DNA of 64,000 nt from JBBQNR01 sp963774075 (GCA_963774075.1 CAVZDP010000004.1:32668-96667), one strand, 5' to 3'. Shown: positions 47,781-57,129, counted from the stretch's first letter. Numbers and translations are program-made. The notes: generated by a model from the letters alone, not told the origin.

Positions 47781-49391
47781 ATGGGGGCCGGAGATCGGAG
47801 CGAGCTGACGCGAGCGGAGCTGCTGGTGGCCCCCGCGGGCGCAGAGGCCGTGACCGCCTGGCTCGAGCCGCAGTACTCCGCCGAGCAGATGCGGGCAATC
47901 GACCGCTGGGCGATAGAGGAGCTCGGCATTCCGTCGCTGGAGCTGATGGAGAGGGCGGGGGAGGCGGTTGCCGCCGCCGTCGCGGAGCTCGGGCGCGCGG
48001 GGCCCGTGCGAATCGTATGCGGAAAGGGGAACAACGGCGGCGACGGATTCGTCGCCGCGAGGCACCTCTCCGAGCGCGAGGTCGAATGCGAGGCGCTGAT
48101 GCTGTGGCCCGAGGAGGAGCTGAGCGGCGACGCCCGCGAGAGCCATGCTCGCCTCGTCGGTACGGCCGCGGTCGCTCGCGTGGTCGATTCGACGGAGCTC
48201 CCCGCTGCGCTGGAGGGCTCCACCGTCGTGGTCGACGCTCTGCTCGGCACCGGCTTCAAGGGCACGCCGCGCCCGCCTCTGGATGTCGGGATCGAGGCGA
48301 TCAACGGCGCCTCGTGCCCGATCGTCGCGGTGGACGTACCGTCGGGGGCCGATGCTTCGACGGGCGAGGTCGCTGGCCCATGCGTGCGCGCCGGCCTGAC
48401 CGTCACGTTCCACGCGGCCAAGCTCGGCCTCTGGATCATGCCCGCCAAGGCGTACAGCGGCCGGGTCGAGGTGGTGGACATCGGCATCCCCGAGGGCGGT
48501 CCCGGCGACGACTACGACGGAGGCCTGATCCTGCCGGCGGTGCTCGGCCTGGTCCCGCGACGCTCGATCGAATCGACCAAGTTCAGCTCCGGCTCCCTGC
48601 TGGTCGTCGGCGGTTCGACGGGCTTGACCGGGGCCGCCTGCCTGACCTGCGAGGCGGGGATGCGAGCGGGTGCGGGCTGGGTGCGCGCGGGCGTGCCCTC
48701 GTCGCTCAACCAGATCTTCGAGCAGAAGCTGACCGAGGTGATGACACTTCCGGTCGCCGGTAGCGGCGGCTCGCTCGAGCCGGCGGCGCTCGACGCGCTG
48801 CTCGAGGCTGCGGAGCGCGCGGACTCGGTCGTGTTGGGCCCCGGCCTCGGGCGCACCGAAGGGGCACTCGAGCTCGCGCGCCGTCTGGCGTCGGAGCTGG
48901 AGTGCCCGCTGCTGCTCGACGCGGACGGGCTGAACGCGTTCGCCGGTGCGGATCTCGGCGCGCTCACGCGCCGCTCGAAGCCGACCGTGCTGACCCCCCA
49001 CGCGGGAGAGTTGGCGCGCCTGCTCGGAACCGACTCCGCCGCCGTGTCGGCAAGACGGCTGGCGCACGTGCGCGAGGCGGCTAGGCGGACCGGCGCGACC
49101 GTCGTCTTGAAGGGCGACGACTCGCTCGTCGCCGAGGACGGCCGGCCCGTCGCGGTGAGCCCCGGCGGCAGCCCGGCGCTCGCCACCGCGGGCACCGGCG
49201 ACGTGCTCTCAGGCGTGATCGGCGCGTTCCTGGCCAAGGGCCTGAGCGGCTTCGACGCCGCCTGCGCCGGGGTTTACGCGCACACGCAGGCCGGCTGGCT
49301 GGCAGCGGCCGAGCACGGAGCGGACAGCGTCATCGCGAGCGACGTGATCGCGGCTCTGCCCGCAGCGTTAAGACGTCCAGCCGCCCCATAG
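47781..49391 (+). CDS. nnr: Bifunctional NAD(P)H-hydrate epimerase/dehydratase
   Basis: This repair enzyme restores damaged NAD(P)H hydrates. The N-terminal YjeF epimerase domain (about 30-235) starts YSAEQMRAIDRWAIEELGIP and has CGKGNNGGDGFVAARHLSER and VDALLGTGFKGTPRPP. The C-terminal ADP/ATP-dependent dehydratase domain (about 260-530) has GGSTGLTGAACLTCEAGMRA, VLGPGLGRTEGAL, TPHAGELARLLG and the catalytic GTGDVLSGVIGAFLAKG. The fusion is the normal bacterial form. The ATG at 47781 gives 536 residues; the first 25 are variable. Confidence 0.95.
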   Translation: MGAGDRSELTRAELLVAPAGAEAVTAWLEPQYSAEQMRAIDRWAIEELGIPSLELMERAGEAVAAAVAELGRAGPVRIVCGKGNNGGDGFVAARHLSEREVECEALMLWPEEELSGDARESHARLVGTAAVARVVDSTELPAALEGSTVVVDALLGTGFKGTPRPPLDVGIEAINGASCPIVAVDVPSGADASTGEVAGPCVRAGLTVTFHAAKLGLWIMPAKAYSGRVEVVDIGIPEGGPGDDYDGGLILPAVLGLVPRRSIESTKFSSGSLLVVGGSTGLTGAACLTCEAGMRAGAGWVRAGVPSSLNQIFEQKLTEVMTLPVAGSGGSLEPAALDALLEAAERADSVVLGPGLGRTEGALELARRLASELECPLLLDADGLNAFAGADLGALTRRSKPTVLTPHAGELARLLGTDSAAVSARRLAHVREAARRTGATVVLKGDDSLVAEDGRPVAVSPGGSPALATAGTGDVLSGVIGAFLAKGLSGFDAACAGVYAHTQAGWLAAAEHGADSVIASDVIAALPAALRRPAAP

Positions 49392-49400
49392 ACTTTTCGC

Positions 49401-49868
49401 ATGGCGGACCAGAGGGTCGCTGACATCATGGACGCGGATCCGGCAACCGTCAGGCCCGGCGACGACGTCCGTACGCTGCTCGAGCTGCTGCGCGAGCACG
49501 CGCTTCCCGGCGTGCCGGTTGTGGACCAAGAGGGAAGGCTGGCCGGGATCGTGACGGAGAGCGACCTCGTGCTGCGCGAGGACGACGCCGACCTGCACCT
49601 TCCGCATTTCGTGGAGCTCCTGGGCGGCGTGGTGTTCCTCGAGCCGCTACAGCACTTCGAAGCGAAGCTGCGCAAGGCGTTCGCCACGACCGTCAGCGAC
49701 ATGATGACGACCGACGTCTTGACGGTCACGCCGGATGCGAGTGTCCACGAGGCCGCACAATTGATCTCCAGCTCAGGACACAACCGGCTTCCGGTGGTCG
49801 ACGGCGACCGGGTCGTGGGAGTCGTCACGCGCGTGGACTGCCTCGCAGCGCTCAGCGGCGGGGAATGA
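49401..49868 (+). CDS. Two-CBS-domain protein
   Basis: A 155-residue protein made of two CBS domains (about 3-60 and 95-152: VADIMDADPATVRPGDDVRT, LAGIVTESDLVLREDD; VSDMMTTDVLTVTPDASVHE, HNRLPVVDGDRVVGVVTRVD) that typically bind adenosine nucleotides and act as energy sensors. The linker FVELLGGVVFLEPLQHFEAK is hydrophobic. The partner is unknown. It is tightly coupled to alr (ATGA). Confidence 0.93.
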   Translation: MADQRVADIMDADPATVRPGDDVRTLLELLREHALPGVPVVDQEGRLAGIVTESDLVLREDDADLHLPHFVELLGGVVFLEPLQHFEAKLRKAFATTVSDMMTTDVLTVTPDASVHEAAQLISSSGHNRLPVVDGDRVVGVVTRVDCLAALSGGE

Positions 49869-51005
49869 AGGACCGGGCGCTCGCGCAGATCGACCTCGCC
49901 GCCGTCGAGCGCAACTGCGCCGTGCTGAAGGACCGTCTCGGCGGAGCGGCGCTGTGCGCCGTCGTGAAGGCCGACGGATATGGGCACGGAGCCGGCTGGT
50001 GCGCTCGCGCGGCGCTGGCGGGTGGGGCCACCTGGCTCGCCGTTGCCACCGCCGAGGAGGCGGCCGACCTTCGCCGGCACGGGCTGCGCGAGCGGATCCT
50101 CGTGATGGGCGCGCTCACAGCCGAGGAGACCGAGCTGGCACTGGCCGCCGAGGCCGACCTGGTCGCCTGGCGCGAGCGCTTCGCGTCGCTCGCGGCAAGG
50201 AAGGCGGAGGCCACGGGCACGCGCGCACGCCTGCACGTGAAGCTGGACACGGGCATGGGCCGGCTCGGTACGCCAGACGTGGAACGAGGCGCGGTCGCTG
50301 GTCGAACTGGCCGACCGTGAGGAGCGGCTCGATCTTGCCGGCTTCATGACTCACTTCGCGACAGCCGACGAGCCTGGATCCGAATATTTCGACAAGCAGT
50401 TGCAACGCTTTCGAGGCGTGGCGCAGGAGGTGAAGCGCTCGCATCCCCACTGTGTTCTGCACGCTGCCAACAGCGCCGCCGTCTTCCGCGACCGCTCGGC
50501 GCACTTCGACATGGCGCGCTGCGGGATCGCCGTCTACGGCCTGGATCCCTTCCAGAAAGACCCCGACCGGCGAGATCTCGAGCCGGCTCTGACCCTGCGC
50601 TCCTACGTGGCGGACGTGAAGCCCGTCATGCCCGGCGATACGGTTGGCTACGGCCGCGCCTGGCGCGCCGAGCGCGAGACGCGGATCGGCGTGCTGCCGA
50701 TCGGGTACGGCGACGGCTACAGGCGCGGGCTGTCGAACGCGGCCGACGTGCTCATCAACGGCGCCCGCTACCCGGTCGCCGGCACCGTGAGCATGGACAA
50801 CATCACGATCGACCTGGGCCCCGACTCGCGGGTGCGCGCGGGCGACGTCGCGACGCTGATCGGGGCCGACGGATCCGAGCGCGTGCTCGCGGAGGAGCTC
50901 GCCTTGGCGCTCGGCACGATCAACTACGAGGTCACCTGCGGCATCGCTCCCCGCGTGCGGCGCCTGTATCACCGGGGCGGCGGCCCTCTGCCTGACAGCC
51001 CCTAG
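49865..51005 (+). CDS. alr: Alanine racemase, split by a single-base frameshift
   Basis: Alr makes D-alanine for the cell wall. The first part (49865 to about 50270) has the PLP lysine in AVVKADGYGHGAGWCARAAL and ARLHVKLDTGMGRLG. The second part, in the +1 frame (from about 50275), continues ARSLVELADREERLDLAGFM, then HAANSAAVF, ARCGIAVYGLDP, the catalytic Tyr in DTVGYGRAW and SMDNITIDLG. Deleting one base near 50271-50276 (GGTACGCC to GGTACCC) would give RLGTQTWNEA and a full protein of about 380 residues. As alr is usually essential and all catalytic residues remain, a sequencing error is likely. Confidence 0.9.
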
Positions 51006-52444
51006 TGGCCGCCGCGATTACGAGCCTCACCGCGCCGCTCGAACGCTCGGAAACGCTGCGCCCGATCCGGGCCGCGCTCGCCGGCGACAGGCCGTGGCTG
51101 GTCGGCGGCTCGGTCCGCGACCTGGTGATGGGCCGGCCGCTCGAGGACGTCGATCTGGTCGTGGAGGACGACGCCGAGGAAAGTGCGCGCCGGCTCGCCA
51201 AGGCCACGAGCGGTCACGCGTTTCCGCTCTCCGAGGAGTTTGGCGCATGGCGCGTGGTCGCTCTCGACGGGAGCTGGCAAGTGGACATCACCCCGGTCAG
51301 GGGAGGGACGCTCGAGGCAGACCTCGCGCTGCGTGACTTCACCGTCAACGCGATTGCGACTCCGCTGCACTCCGGCGAGCCGGTCGTCGACCCCTACGGC
51401 GGGCTCGCGGACCTTGCCGCGAAGCTTCTGCGCGTGGTCGGCGAGCGCTCGTACGCCGACGATCCGCTGCGCACCCTGCGCATGGCGCGCCTGGCGTGCG
51501 AGCTCGACTTCGAGGTGGAGGAGCGCTCGCGTGCGCTCGCCCGCCGGCACGCTCCCGGCATCGGCGCCGTTGCCGCCGAAAGAGTGTTCTACGAGCTGCG
51601 CCGGCTCGTGGCCGCCAACGGCGTGCTGAGGGGTATCGACCTGATGGACGGCGCGGGCCTGGTCGCGCAGGTCTTACCCGAGCTCGAAGAGCTGAAGGGC
51701 GTCGAGCAGAACCCCTACCACCACCTCGACGTGTGGGGGCACACCCTCGCGGTGCTCGAGTCGCTGCTCGAGCTGGAGCGAAACCCACAGTCCGTGCTCG
51801 GGCAGGAGGGCGAGCCGGTGGTCGCGGAACTTCGGCGGCCGCTCGCAGACGAGCTCACACGCGGTGAGGCGCTTCGCTTCGGCGCTCTCTTCCACGATGT
51901 CGGCAAGCCACGGACGCGGAGGGTCGTGGGGGATCGCGTTCTTTTCGTGGGCCACGACGAGCTCGGCGCGGAGATGAGCCGCGCGATCTGCGAGCGGCTG
52001 CGCACGAGCGCGGCGCTCGCCGACTACGTGGCCGCGCTCGCGCGCCACCACCTGCGCCTCGGGTTCCTGGTGCACGAGCGCCCGCTCTCGCGGCGCCACG
52101 TGTACCGCTACATGCGCTCCTGTGAGCCCGTCGAGGTCGAGGTGACGGTGCTCTCGGTGGCCGACCGCCTTGCGACGCGAGGGGAGCGCACGCGCGAGGA
52201 GGCGGTCAACGACCATCTCGCGTTGGCGGCAGAGCTCGCGGGCGAAGCGGCTCGCTGGCGCCGTGGCGCGAAGCCGGCGTCCCCGCTTCGCGGCGACGAC
52301 CTGATGCGAGAGCTCGGCATCGAGCCGGGACCGATGGTGGGAGAGCTGCTGGAGCTGTTGCGCGAGGCGGCCTTCGCCGGAGAGGTCAGTTCGAGGGACG
52401 AGGCGGTCGAGCTCGCGCGACGGGAGTTGGGGCGCGAGGACTAA
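51005..52444 (+). CDS. CCA tRNA nucleotidyltransferase/poly(A) polymerase family protein
   Basis: A 479-residue class II nucleotidyltransferase with an HD domain. The N-terminal head has LVGGSVRDLVMGRPLEDVDL with the catalytic DxD, DFTVNAIATPL and DDPLRTLRMARLACELDFEV. The HD phosphohydrolase motif is FGALFHDVGKPRTRRV. Such proteins add or repair the 3' CCA of tRNA, and some are A-adding enzymes or poly(A) polymerases; sequence does not settle which. The tRNA-Leu in this window is not followed by an encoded CCA, so a CCA-adding activity is needed. The GTG shares a base with the alr stop. Confidence 0.93.
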   Translation: MAAAITSLTAPLERSETLRPIRAALAGDRPWLVGGSVRDLVMGRPLEDVDLVVEDDAEESARRLAKATSGHAFPLSEEFGAWRVVALDGSWQVDITPVRGGTLEADLALRDFTVNAIATPLHSGEPVVDPYGGLADLAAKLLRVVGERSYADDPLRTLRMARLACELDFEVEERSRALARRHAPGIGAVAAERVFYELRRLVAANGVLRGIDLMDGAGLVAQVLPELEELKGVEQNPYHHLDVWGHTLAVLESLLELERNPQSVLGQEGEPVVAELRRPLADELTRGEALRFGALFHDVGKPRTRRVVGDRVLFVGHDELGAEMSRAICERLRTSAALADYVAALARHHLRLGFLVHERPLSRRHVYRYMRSCEPVEVEVTVLSVADRLATRGERTREEAVNDHLALAAELAGEAARWRRGAKPASPLRGDDLMRELGIEPGPMVGELLELLREAAFAGEVSSRDEAVELARRELGRED

Positions 52445-52472
52445 CGAGCGGAGGCCGCTGGCCAGCACGCCG

Positions 52473-53678
52473 CTAGAGCCATTCTTCGTCGAGCCGCCGC
52501 ACGAGCGCCTCGCACAACCGCACGGCGTCGGAGAGTGTGTCGTAGTCGACGTTGTAGGGAGTGTCGGTACGCCAGTGGTAGTGGGCCGGCGCCTTGTAAT
52601 CGGTCACGGAGCCGAGGCACGCCGACTGGTAGCCGGCCTTGTTCGCCACCAGGGAGTCGGTCGCGTTTCTCAGCCGCAGGTTCGGGAACAGCCAGATGCC
52701 GAGCTCCTCGGCGAGCCCGTCCATCAGGTCGAGCGCCGGGCGCGGGTAGTCGTACATCCTCAACATCCCCTCGCCGCGGATGACGGTGAGGTGAGGCGAG
52801 CCGACCGTGTCGACGTTGAGGACGAAGGTGTCGCTCGTCGGGAGCGTCGAGAAGTGGCGCCGCCCGAACTGCTGCATGCCCTCGAGGATCGATTCCTCCG
52901 AGCCCGTCGAGACCAGCATCACGCGCACGCCGGCGGTGGGCCGCTCGACGAGAGCCCGCGCCACCGCCAGCAGCGTCACGACGCCGGTGACGTTGTCGTT
53001 GGCGCCCGGCACGACCTCGCGCAGCCCGATGTCCGCGAGCACGGGAACCGCACCCGCGGACAGGATCGTGCCGGCCGCGGTCGCGGCGCGGCTTCCGGTC
53101 GCCGATCCGAGCGCGACCAGCGCTGGGCCGCCGAAGACCGGGAACATGAGCGGCGGGCTCGTGTCGTTGCGCTCGATCAGGGCGGGGAAATGGCGCCACG
53201 CGAAGGCAGGGATCGCCGGATGGAAGATGAGCCCCGAGTGAGCGGCGTCGTGGTGGGCGACGAGCAACACGGTGCGGGTTGCGTCAGCGGGGCCGACCTC
53301 GGCGACGACGTTGTAGGCCGTACGACTCGGGAGCAGCCGGCGAAAGTGGCGGCGGCCGGCCGTGAGGTCGTCCCAGATCGCGGCCGCCGCGGCAGCGGCT
53401 AGCGCGGCCCCGGCAACTCTCCGCCCGCGGCGCGTCATCACCCCCGCGATCACCCCCGCGCCGGTGAGGAGCGACAGAGGCAGCGCGTACCCGCCGTGCA
53501 CCCGCTCCGGCTCGATCCTCGCCGCCACCCCCAGCTCGGCGAAGCGCTCGACGATCCAGCGCGCGGCTTCGAGCTCACCTTCTGAGGCGGATGGGCGGTG
53601 GATGGACGAGAGCTCCACGACGTGGGCGCGGAGCTCAGCCGCTGGCGGCGGCACAAGGGTGTCGGCGGTGGCGGACAT
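52473..53678 (-). CDS. M28-family zinc aminopeptidase-like membrane protein
   Basis: A 401-residue protein with the M28 fold. The zinc-binding blocks are VLLVAHHDAAHSGLIFH, VPGANDNVTGVVTLLAVAR (bridging Asp) and MLVSTGSEESILEGMQQFGR (Glu pair), with AHYHWRTDTPYNVDYDTL as the last His ligand. Two hydrophobic hairpins (about 60-95 and 170-200) interrupt the domain, suggesting membrane association. The start at 53678 (MSATADTL) gives the conserved helix; longer frames overlap the divergent HIT gene. Substrate unknown. Confidence 0.85.
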   Translation of the reverse strand: MSATADTLVPPPAAELRAHVVELSSIHRPSASEGELEAARWIVERFAELGVAARIEPERVHGGYALPLSLLTGAGVIAGVMTRRGRRVAGAALAAAAAAAIWDDLTAGRRHFRRLLPSRTAYNVVAEVGPADATRTVLLVAHHDAAHSGLIFHPAIPAFAWRHFPALIERNDTSPPLMFPVFGGPALVALGSATGSRAATAAGTILSAGAVPVLADIGLREVVPGANDNVTGVVTLLAVARALVERPTAGVRVMLVSTGSEESILEGMQQFGRRHFSTLPTSDTFVLNVDTVGSPHLTVIRGEGMLRMYDYPRPALDLMDGLAEELGIWLFPNLRLRNATDSLVANKAGYQSACLGSVTDYKAPAHYHWRTDTPYNVDYDTLSDAVRLCEALVRRLDEEWL

Positions 53679-53739
53679 GCGGCGCGGCAGCATAGACCAG
53701 GCGCCCGGCGCCGGGAGGTGAAGAAGTAAGCTGCGGCCC

Positions 53740-54159
53740 GTGGCCGAGCTCGACCCAGACTGCATCTTCTGCAAGATCGTCGCGGGCGAATTGCCGGCGG
53801 AGGTCGTCGCCTCGGATGAGCGGACGATGTCGTTCATGGACATCAACCCGGCTACGCCCGGGCATGCGCTCGTCATTCCGCGCGCCCACTCCACCGACCT
53901 GTACGACGTGCCGGAGGAAGACCTGCTGGCTTGCACGTCGGCCGCACGCAGGCTGGCCCTGCGCATGCGCGACTCGCTCGACCCGGGCGGAATCAACCTC
54001 CTGAACGCCTGCGGGCGTCCCGCGTGGCAGTCCGTCTTCCACTTCCACATTCACGTGATCCCGCGCTACCCCGGCGATCCGCTCGAGCTGCCATGGCTGC
54101 CAGAGGGCGGTGATCTCGAGGAGATAGCGAAGGTGGCAGCGAAGCTACGCGGGGACTGA
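53740..54159 (+). CDS. HIT-family nucleotide hydrolase/transferase
   Basis: A 139-residue HIT protein. It starts with a zinc-binding CIFCKIVAGELPAEVV, then PATPGHALVIPRAHSTDLYD, NLLNACGRPAWQSVFH, and the histidine triad HFHIHVIPRYPGD. Such proteins hydrolyse nucleoside phosphoramidates or Ap4A-like nucleotides in the cytoplasm. The GTG start precedes the motif closely. It is divergent from the M28 gene. Confidence 0.94.
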   Translation: MAELDPDCIFCKIVAGELPAEVVASDERTMSFMDINPATPGHALVIPRAHSTDLYDVPEEDLLACTSAARRLALRMRDSLDPGGINLLNACGRPAWQSVFHFHIHVIPRYPGDPLELPWLPEGGDLEEIAKVAAKLRGD

Positions 54160-54210
54160 AGCCGCGCGAGCGTTGCCCCGCTGCTGCTGCTGGTAAGTTT
54201 TCCCTCGAAC

Positions 54211-54429
54211 ATGGGGAAAGAAGAAAAGATCGAGATGGAGGGCGAGATCGTGGAGGCCCTCCCGAACACGATGTTCCGAGTCAAGCTCGACAACGAGCAC
54301 ATGGTGCTCGGCCACATCTCCGGCAAGATGCGCCGCCACTACATCCGCATCCTCCCCGGCGATCGCGTCAAGATCGAGCTGTCGCCCTACGACCTCGATC
54401 GCGGCCGCATCACGTACCGCTACAAGTAA
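54211..54429 (+). CDS. infA: Translation initiation factor IF-1
   Basis: A 72-residue S1/OB-fold protein that binds the ribosomal A site. Its sequence KIEMEGEIVEALPNTMFRVK, HMVLGHISGKMRRHYIRILP and GDRVKIELSPYDLDRGRITY is textbook IF-1. It lies alone here, 51 bp after the HIT gene, away from the usual rpmJ-rpsM-rpsK cluster. A perfect terminator hairpin follows. Confidence 0.98.
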   Translation: MGKEEKIEMEGEIVEALPNTMFRVKLDNEHMVLGHISGKMRRHYIRILPGDRVKIELSPYDLDRGRITYRYK

Positions 54430-54435
54430 GAAGGC

Positions 54436-54459
54436 GGTTTTCGCTTAGACGCGAAAACC
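54436..54459 (+). terminator. Terminator after infA
   Basis: GGTTTTCGC (54436-54444), loop TTAGAC, GCGAAAACC (54451-54459) form a perfect 9-bp hairpin. No T run follows, so it may be a weak or processing site; because the stem is palindromic it could act on both strands. Confidence 0.6.
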
Positions 54460-54460
54460 G

Positions 54461-54607
54461 GGAGCGCCGAGCGTCCGCTGCTACGACATACGTCCAGCCG
54501 GGGTTTTCAAGAGGCCCCGCGTGCGTATCCTTCCCATTGCCTCCCTGCTAAGCCAATAGGCAAGCATTGATCGCCCCGGTGTCACCCTGCCGGGGCGATC
54601 TCTTTCT
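54461..54607 (+). terminator. Non-coding stretch ending in a strong intrinsic terminator
   Basis: GATCGCCCCGG (54569-54579), a 10-nt loop and CCGGGGCGATC (54590-54600) followed by TCTTTCT form a clear plus-strand terminator, separate from the infA hairpin 110 bp upstream. Between them are CCGGGG/CCCCG and TTGCCT/AGGCAA inverted repeats. A second terminator with structured sequence before it raises the possibility of a small RNA; otherwise it is a back-up terminator. Confidence 0.5.
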
Positions 54608-54637
54608 ATGGGCAGGATGCTATGGGCAGGATCCGTG

Positions 54638-56002
54638 TCAGGCTGCGGCGGCCGTAGCGATCGGCGGCACGGCGTCGACGAAGCGTCGCTCGCTCGCTTT
54701 CTCGAGCAGGGCAGCGACGTCGAGCACGCGCCCGTCTTCGCCCCACGGTGTGATGAGCTGAAGGCCGATGGGAAGCCCCGACGAGCTGTGGCCACAGGGA
54801 ACCGAGCCGGCGGGCACGCCGGTCAGGTTGCCGATGCCTCCGAAGCGGACGTTCGCGTAGTCGGCCGGATACTGGCCGGAGGGGAGGCGCACCGTTGGGT
54901 CTTCGATCGGCGGCGCCGGCGCCGGGAGGCTCGGCCACGCGAGAAGGTCCACCTGCTCGAGGGCACGCGCGACGGAGCGCCGAAGCAACGTCCGCGCGCG
55001 CTGCGCCTTGGCGAGGGCCGACGCCGGTAGCAGCAGCTGAAACTTCAAAAGCCCCCTCAATATGGGCGACAGGTGGGGTTCGAGCTGCGCCGCCGCATGC
55101 GGATCGACGGCGGGGACCCCCTCGGTGCTGATCAGCAGCACGGTCGCGATCGCAGCGTGCTCGGCTCCCTCGAGCGTGACCTCGCTGACCTCAACGCCCT
55201 CGCCGCGGAGGAGCTCCAGCGCGTCCGTGCACGCACGCTCGACTTCCGGGTCGAGGTCGTTCCAGAGCTGTGCGCGCGGTATCCCGATCCGCAGGCCGGA
55301 TGCCGGCCGTGGCTCGAGCGGGCGCGACAGCAGCACCTCTCCGAGCAGCCGGGCGTCCGCGGCGTCGCGGCAGATCGGCCCCGCGGTACCAAGCGTGAGG
55401 TAGCCGTGGGTGAAGCCGTCGATTGGAATTTGGCCCCAGGTGAACTTGAGGCCGCTGGTACCGCAGTACGCGGACGGGAACCGGATCGACCCGCCACCGT
55501 CGGTGCCGACCGCGCCCGCCACCATACGGGCCGAGACTGCCGCGGCCGATCCGCCGGACGATCCTCCCGCGCAGTGAGACGGCTTCCAAGGGTTCCCGCA
55601 GGGGCCGTACGCGGAGAGGTGGCCGGTCGAGCCCAGCCCCAGCTCGTGCATGTTGGTGACGCCGACGATCACGGCGCCCGCGTCGCGCAGGCGGCGAAAG
55701 ATTCCCGACTCGCCCTTGCCCACCGGGGTGGGGCTGATGTAAGCGCCGTCGCGCGGCTCGCGCCAGGGGAGCGCGAACTGGTCTTTGACTGCGATGGGTA
55801 CGCCATGCAGCGGCCCCTCTGGCGCTTCGGCCAGCATCCGCGCCGACTCGCTCGAGAAACACTCGACGATCGCGTTCAGCGCCGGGTTGCGCTCCTCGAT
55901 CCGCTCGAGCGTCGCCTCGAGCAGCTCGGTCGCGTCGAGCTCGCCTGTGGCGATCGCGCGCGCCTGCTCGACCAGCGACAGGTCCTGCGGGTGCGCGCTC
56001 AT
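54638..56002 (-). CDS. Amidase (amidase-signature family)
   Basis: A 454-residue amidase. The Ser-cis-Ser-Lys triad region is visible: GVPIAVKDQFALPWREPRDG (Lys), CAGGSSGGSAAAVSARMVAG (Gly/Ser-rich loop) and GTDGGGSIRFPSAYCGTSGL (nucleophile Ser). The family includes GatA and many catabolic amidases. The lack of gatB and gatC nearby and the C-terminal NLTGVPAGSVPCGHSSSGLP favour a stand-alone amidase; substrate unknown. The ATG at 56002 overlaps the stop of the small upstream gene (ATGA). Confidence 0.92.
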   Translation of the reverse strand: MSAHPQDLSLVEQARAIATGELDATELLEATLERIEERNPALNAIVECFSSESARMLAEAPEGPLHGVPIAVKDQFALPWREPRDGAYISPTPVGKGESGIFRRLRDAGAVIVGVTNMHELGLGSTGHLSAYGPCGNPWKPSHCAGGSSGGSAAAVSARMVAGAVGTDGGGSIRFPSAYCGTSGLKFTWGQIPIDGFTHGYLTLGTAGPICRDAADARLLGEVLLSRPLEPRPASGLRIGIPRAQLWNDLDPEVERACTDALELLRGEGVEVSEVTLEGAEHAAIATVLLISTEGVPAVDPHAAAQLEPHLSPILRGLLKFQLLLPASALAKAQRARTLLRRSVARALEQVDLLAWPSLPAPAPPIEDPTVRLPSGQYPADYANVRFGGIGNLTGVPAGSVPCGHSSSGLPIGLQLITPWGEDGRVLDVAALLEKASERRFVDAVPPIATAAAA

Positions 56003-56301
56003 CCGGCTTGGGTGCCTCCACCGCTCACAGGCGGTGCGGGCGGCTGCGACGGGTCGATCCACGGCTCAGCCTCGACGTGGCTCAGATCGGCGGCCATGAG
56101 GGCGTCGCGAAGATGCCCGTACACGGCCTCGGCGGCGGTGATCACCTGAATGTCGATCTCGTCGACCTCGACTCCGTATCGGGCCAGCGCCAACCGCACG
56201 TGCTCCTGGAAGTGGTCCTGGACCTGCATGGCTCGCGGCAACCCTACACGCGGGAAAGGTTGGCCGGGCTCGCCGCCGAAAAACAGGACGCGCCGCTGCA
56301 T
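55999..56301 (-). CDS. Small hypothetical protein coupled to the amidase
   Basis: A protein of about 100 residues (RVLFFGGEPGQPFPRVGLPR; HFQEHVRLALARYGVEVDEI; VITAAEAVYGHLRDALMAAD) with a Pro-rich end. Codon third positions are strongly G/C-biased as in real genes, and its stop overlaps the amidase ATG. No family is recognised. The ATG at 56301 is chosen; a TTG at 56349 would add 16 residues close to the divergent neighbour. Confidence 0.6.
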   Translation of the reverse strand: MQRRVLFFGGEPGQPFPRVGLPRAMQVQDHFQEHVRLALARYGVEVDEIDIQVITAAEAVYGHLRDALMAADLSHVEAEPWIDPSQPPAPPVSGGGTQAG

Positions 56302-56367
56302 CGCCGGAACGTCCGGACGGGCGGCGGGCGCCGAAACAATGCGACGCAAGAAGTGTTCGGGCCGTTG

Positions 56368-57129
56368 ATGAAAGCTAAGGCGCTAGCGCTGGTGGCCGGG
56401 CTGGCCGTGACGGCGGCAATGGCCGCCACAGTGGCCGCCGCGCCGACGGCGTCGCAGTCGATCGTGCTCGGCAAGACGGACCACTATCCGGCCTCCGGCT
56501 GCCCCGGAGCGAAGGACTGCGAGGTGGTCGCGCGGGTGACCGGGATCCAGATGAACGCGAACGGGGTCGAGCATCCGTTCCGCGCGCCGGCAAGCGGCCA
56601 GCTGGTGGCGTGGTGGCTGAAGCTGCCGGAGCTCACCCCGGCTCAGGTCCGCTCGTTCTCTCAGCTCTTCGGAGGCGCCCCGGCGGCACGGATCTCGGTA
56701 CTGCGGCGCGGCAAGCGAGGCCGCGTGCGCCTCGTTCGGCAGGGCCCGGTCGAGCTGCTGCAAGGCCATCTCGGCACTAAGGGGCGAGCTCGCTTCAAGC
56801 TGCTCGAGCCGCTACGCGTAAAGGAGGGCGACTACGTGGGTCTCACCGCGGTCACGTGGGTGCCCGCGTTCGCGGTCGGCCTCGACCCCACGGGCGACGC
56901 CTGGCTTGCGAGCCGGCCGAACAGCCGCTGCGACACTCCCTCCAGCCGCGACGCTGAGCGCTTCGCCCGCTACTACAAGGACACGGATGCCCACGCCGAG
57001 ACGAGCACCGTCAAGCAGTACCGCTGCCTCTACCGGACGGCGCGCCTTCTCTACTGGGGGCGGCTGGTTCCCGACGAGCCCGCCCCGCCGGCTGAGCAAG
57101 GCGGCACGGGCGAGCGCCGCACCCGTTAG
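56368..57129 (+). CDS. Secreted hypothetical protein
   Basis: A 253-residue protein with a signal peptide (LALVAGLAVTAAMAATVAAA, cleavage near residue 25). The mature part is beta-rich (VEHPFRAPASGQLVAWWLKL; LRVKEGDYVGLTAVTWVPAF) and has paired cysteines (SGCPGAKDCEV; NSRCDTPSS and QYRCLYRTA) that may form disulfides. The layout is of an exported carbohydrate-binding or wall-associated domain, but no family is recognised. It is divergent from the amidase operon and starts with ATG. Confidence 0.75.
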   Translation: MKAKALALVAGLAVTAAMAATVAAAPTASQSIVLGKTDHYPASGCPGAKDCEVVARVTGIQMNANGVEHPFRAPASGQLVAWWLKLPELTPAQVRSFSQLFGGAPAARISVLRRGKRGRVRLVRQGPVELLQGHLGTKGRARFKLLEPLRVKEGDYVGLTAVTWVPAFAVGLDPTGDAWLASRPNSRCDTPSSRDAERFARYYKDTDAHAETSTVKQYRCLYRTARLLYWGRLVPDEPAPPAEQGGTGERRTR

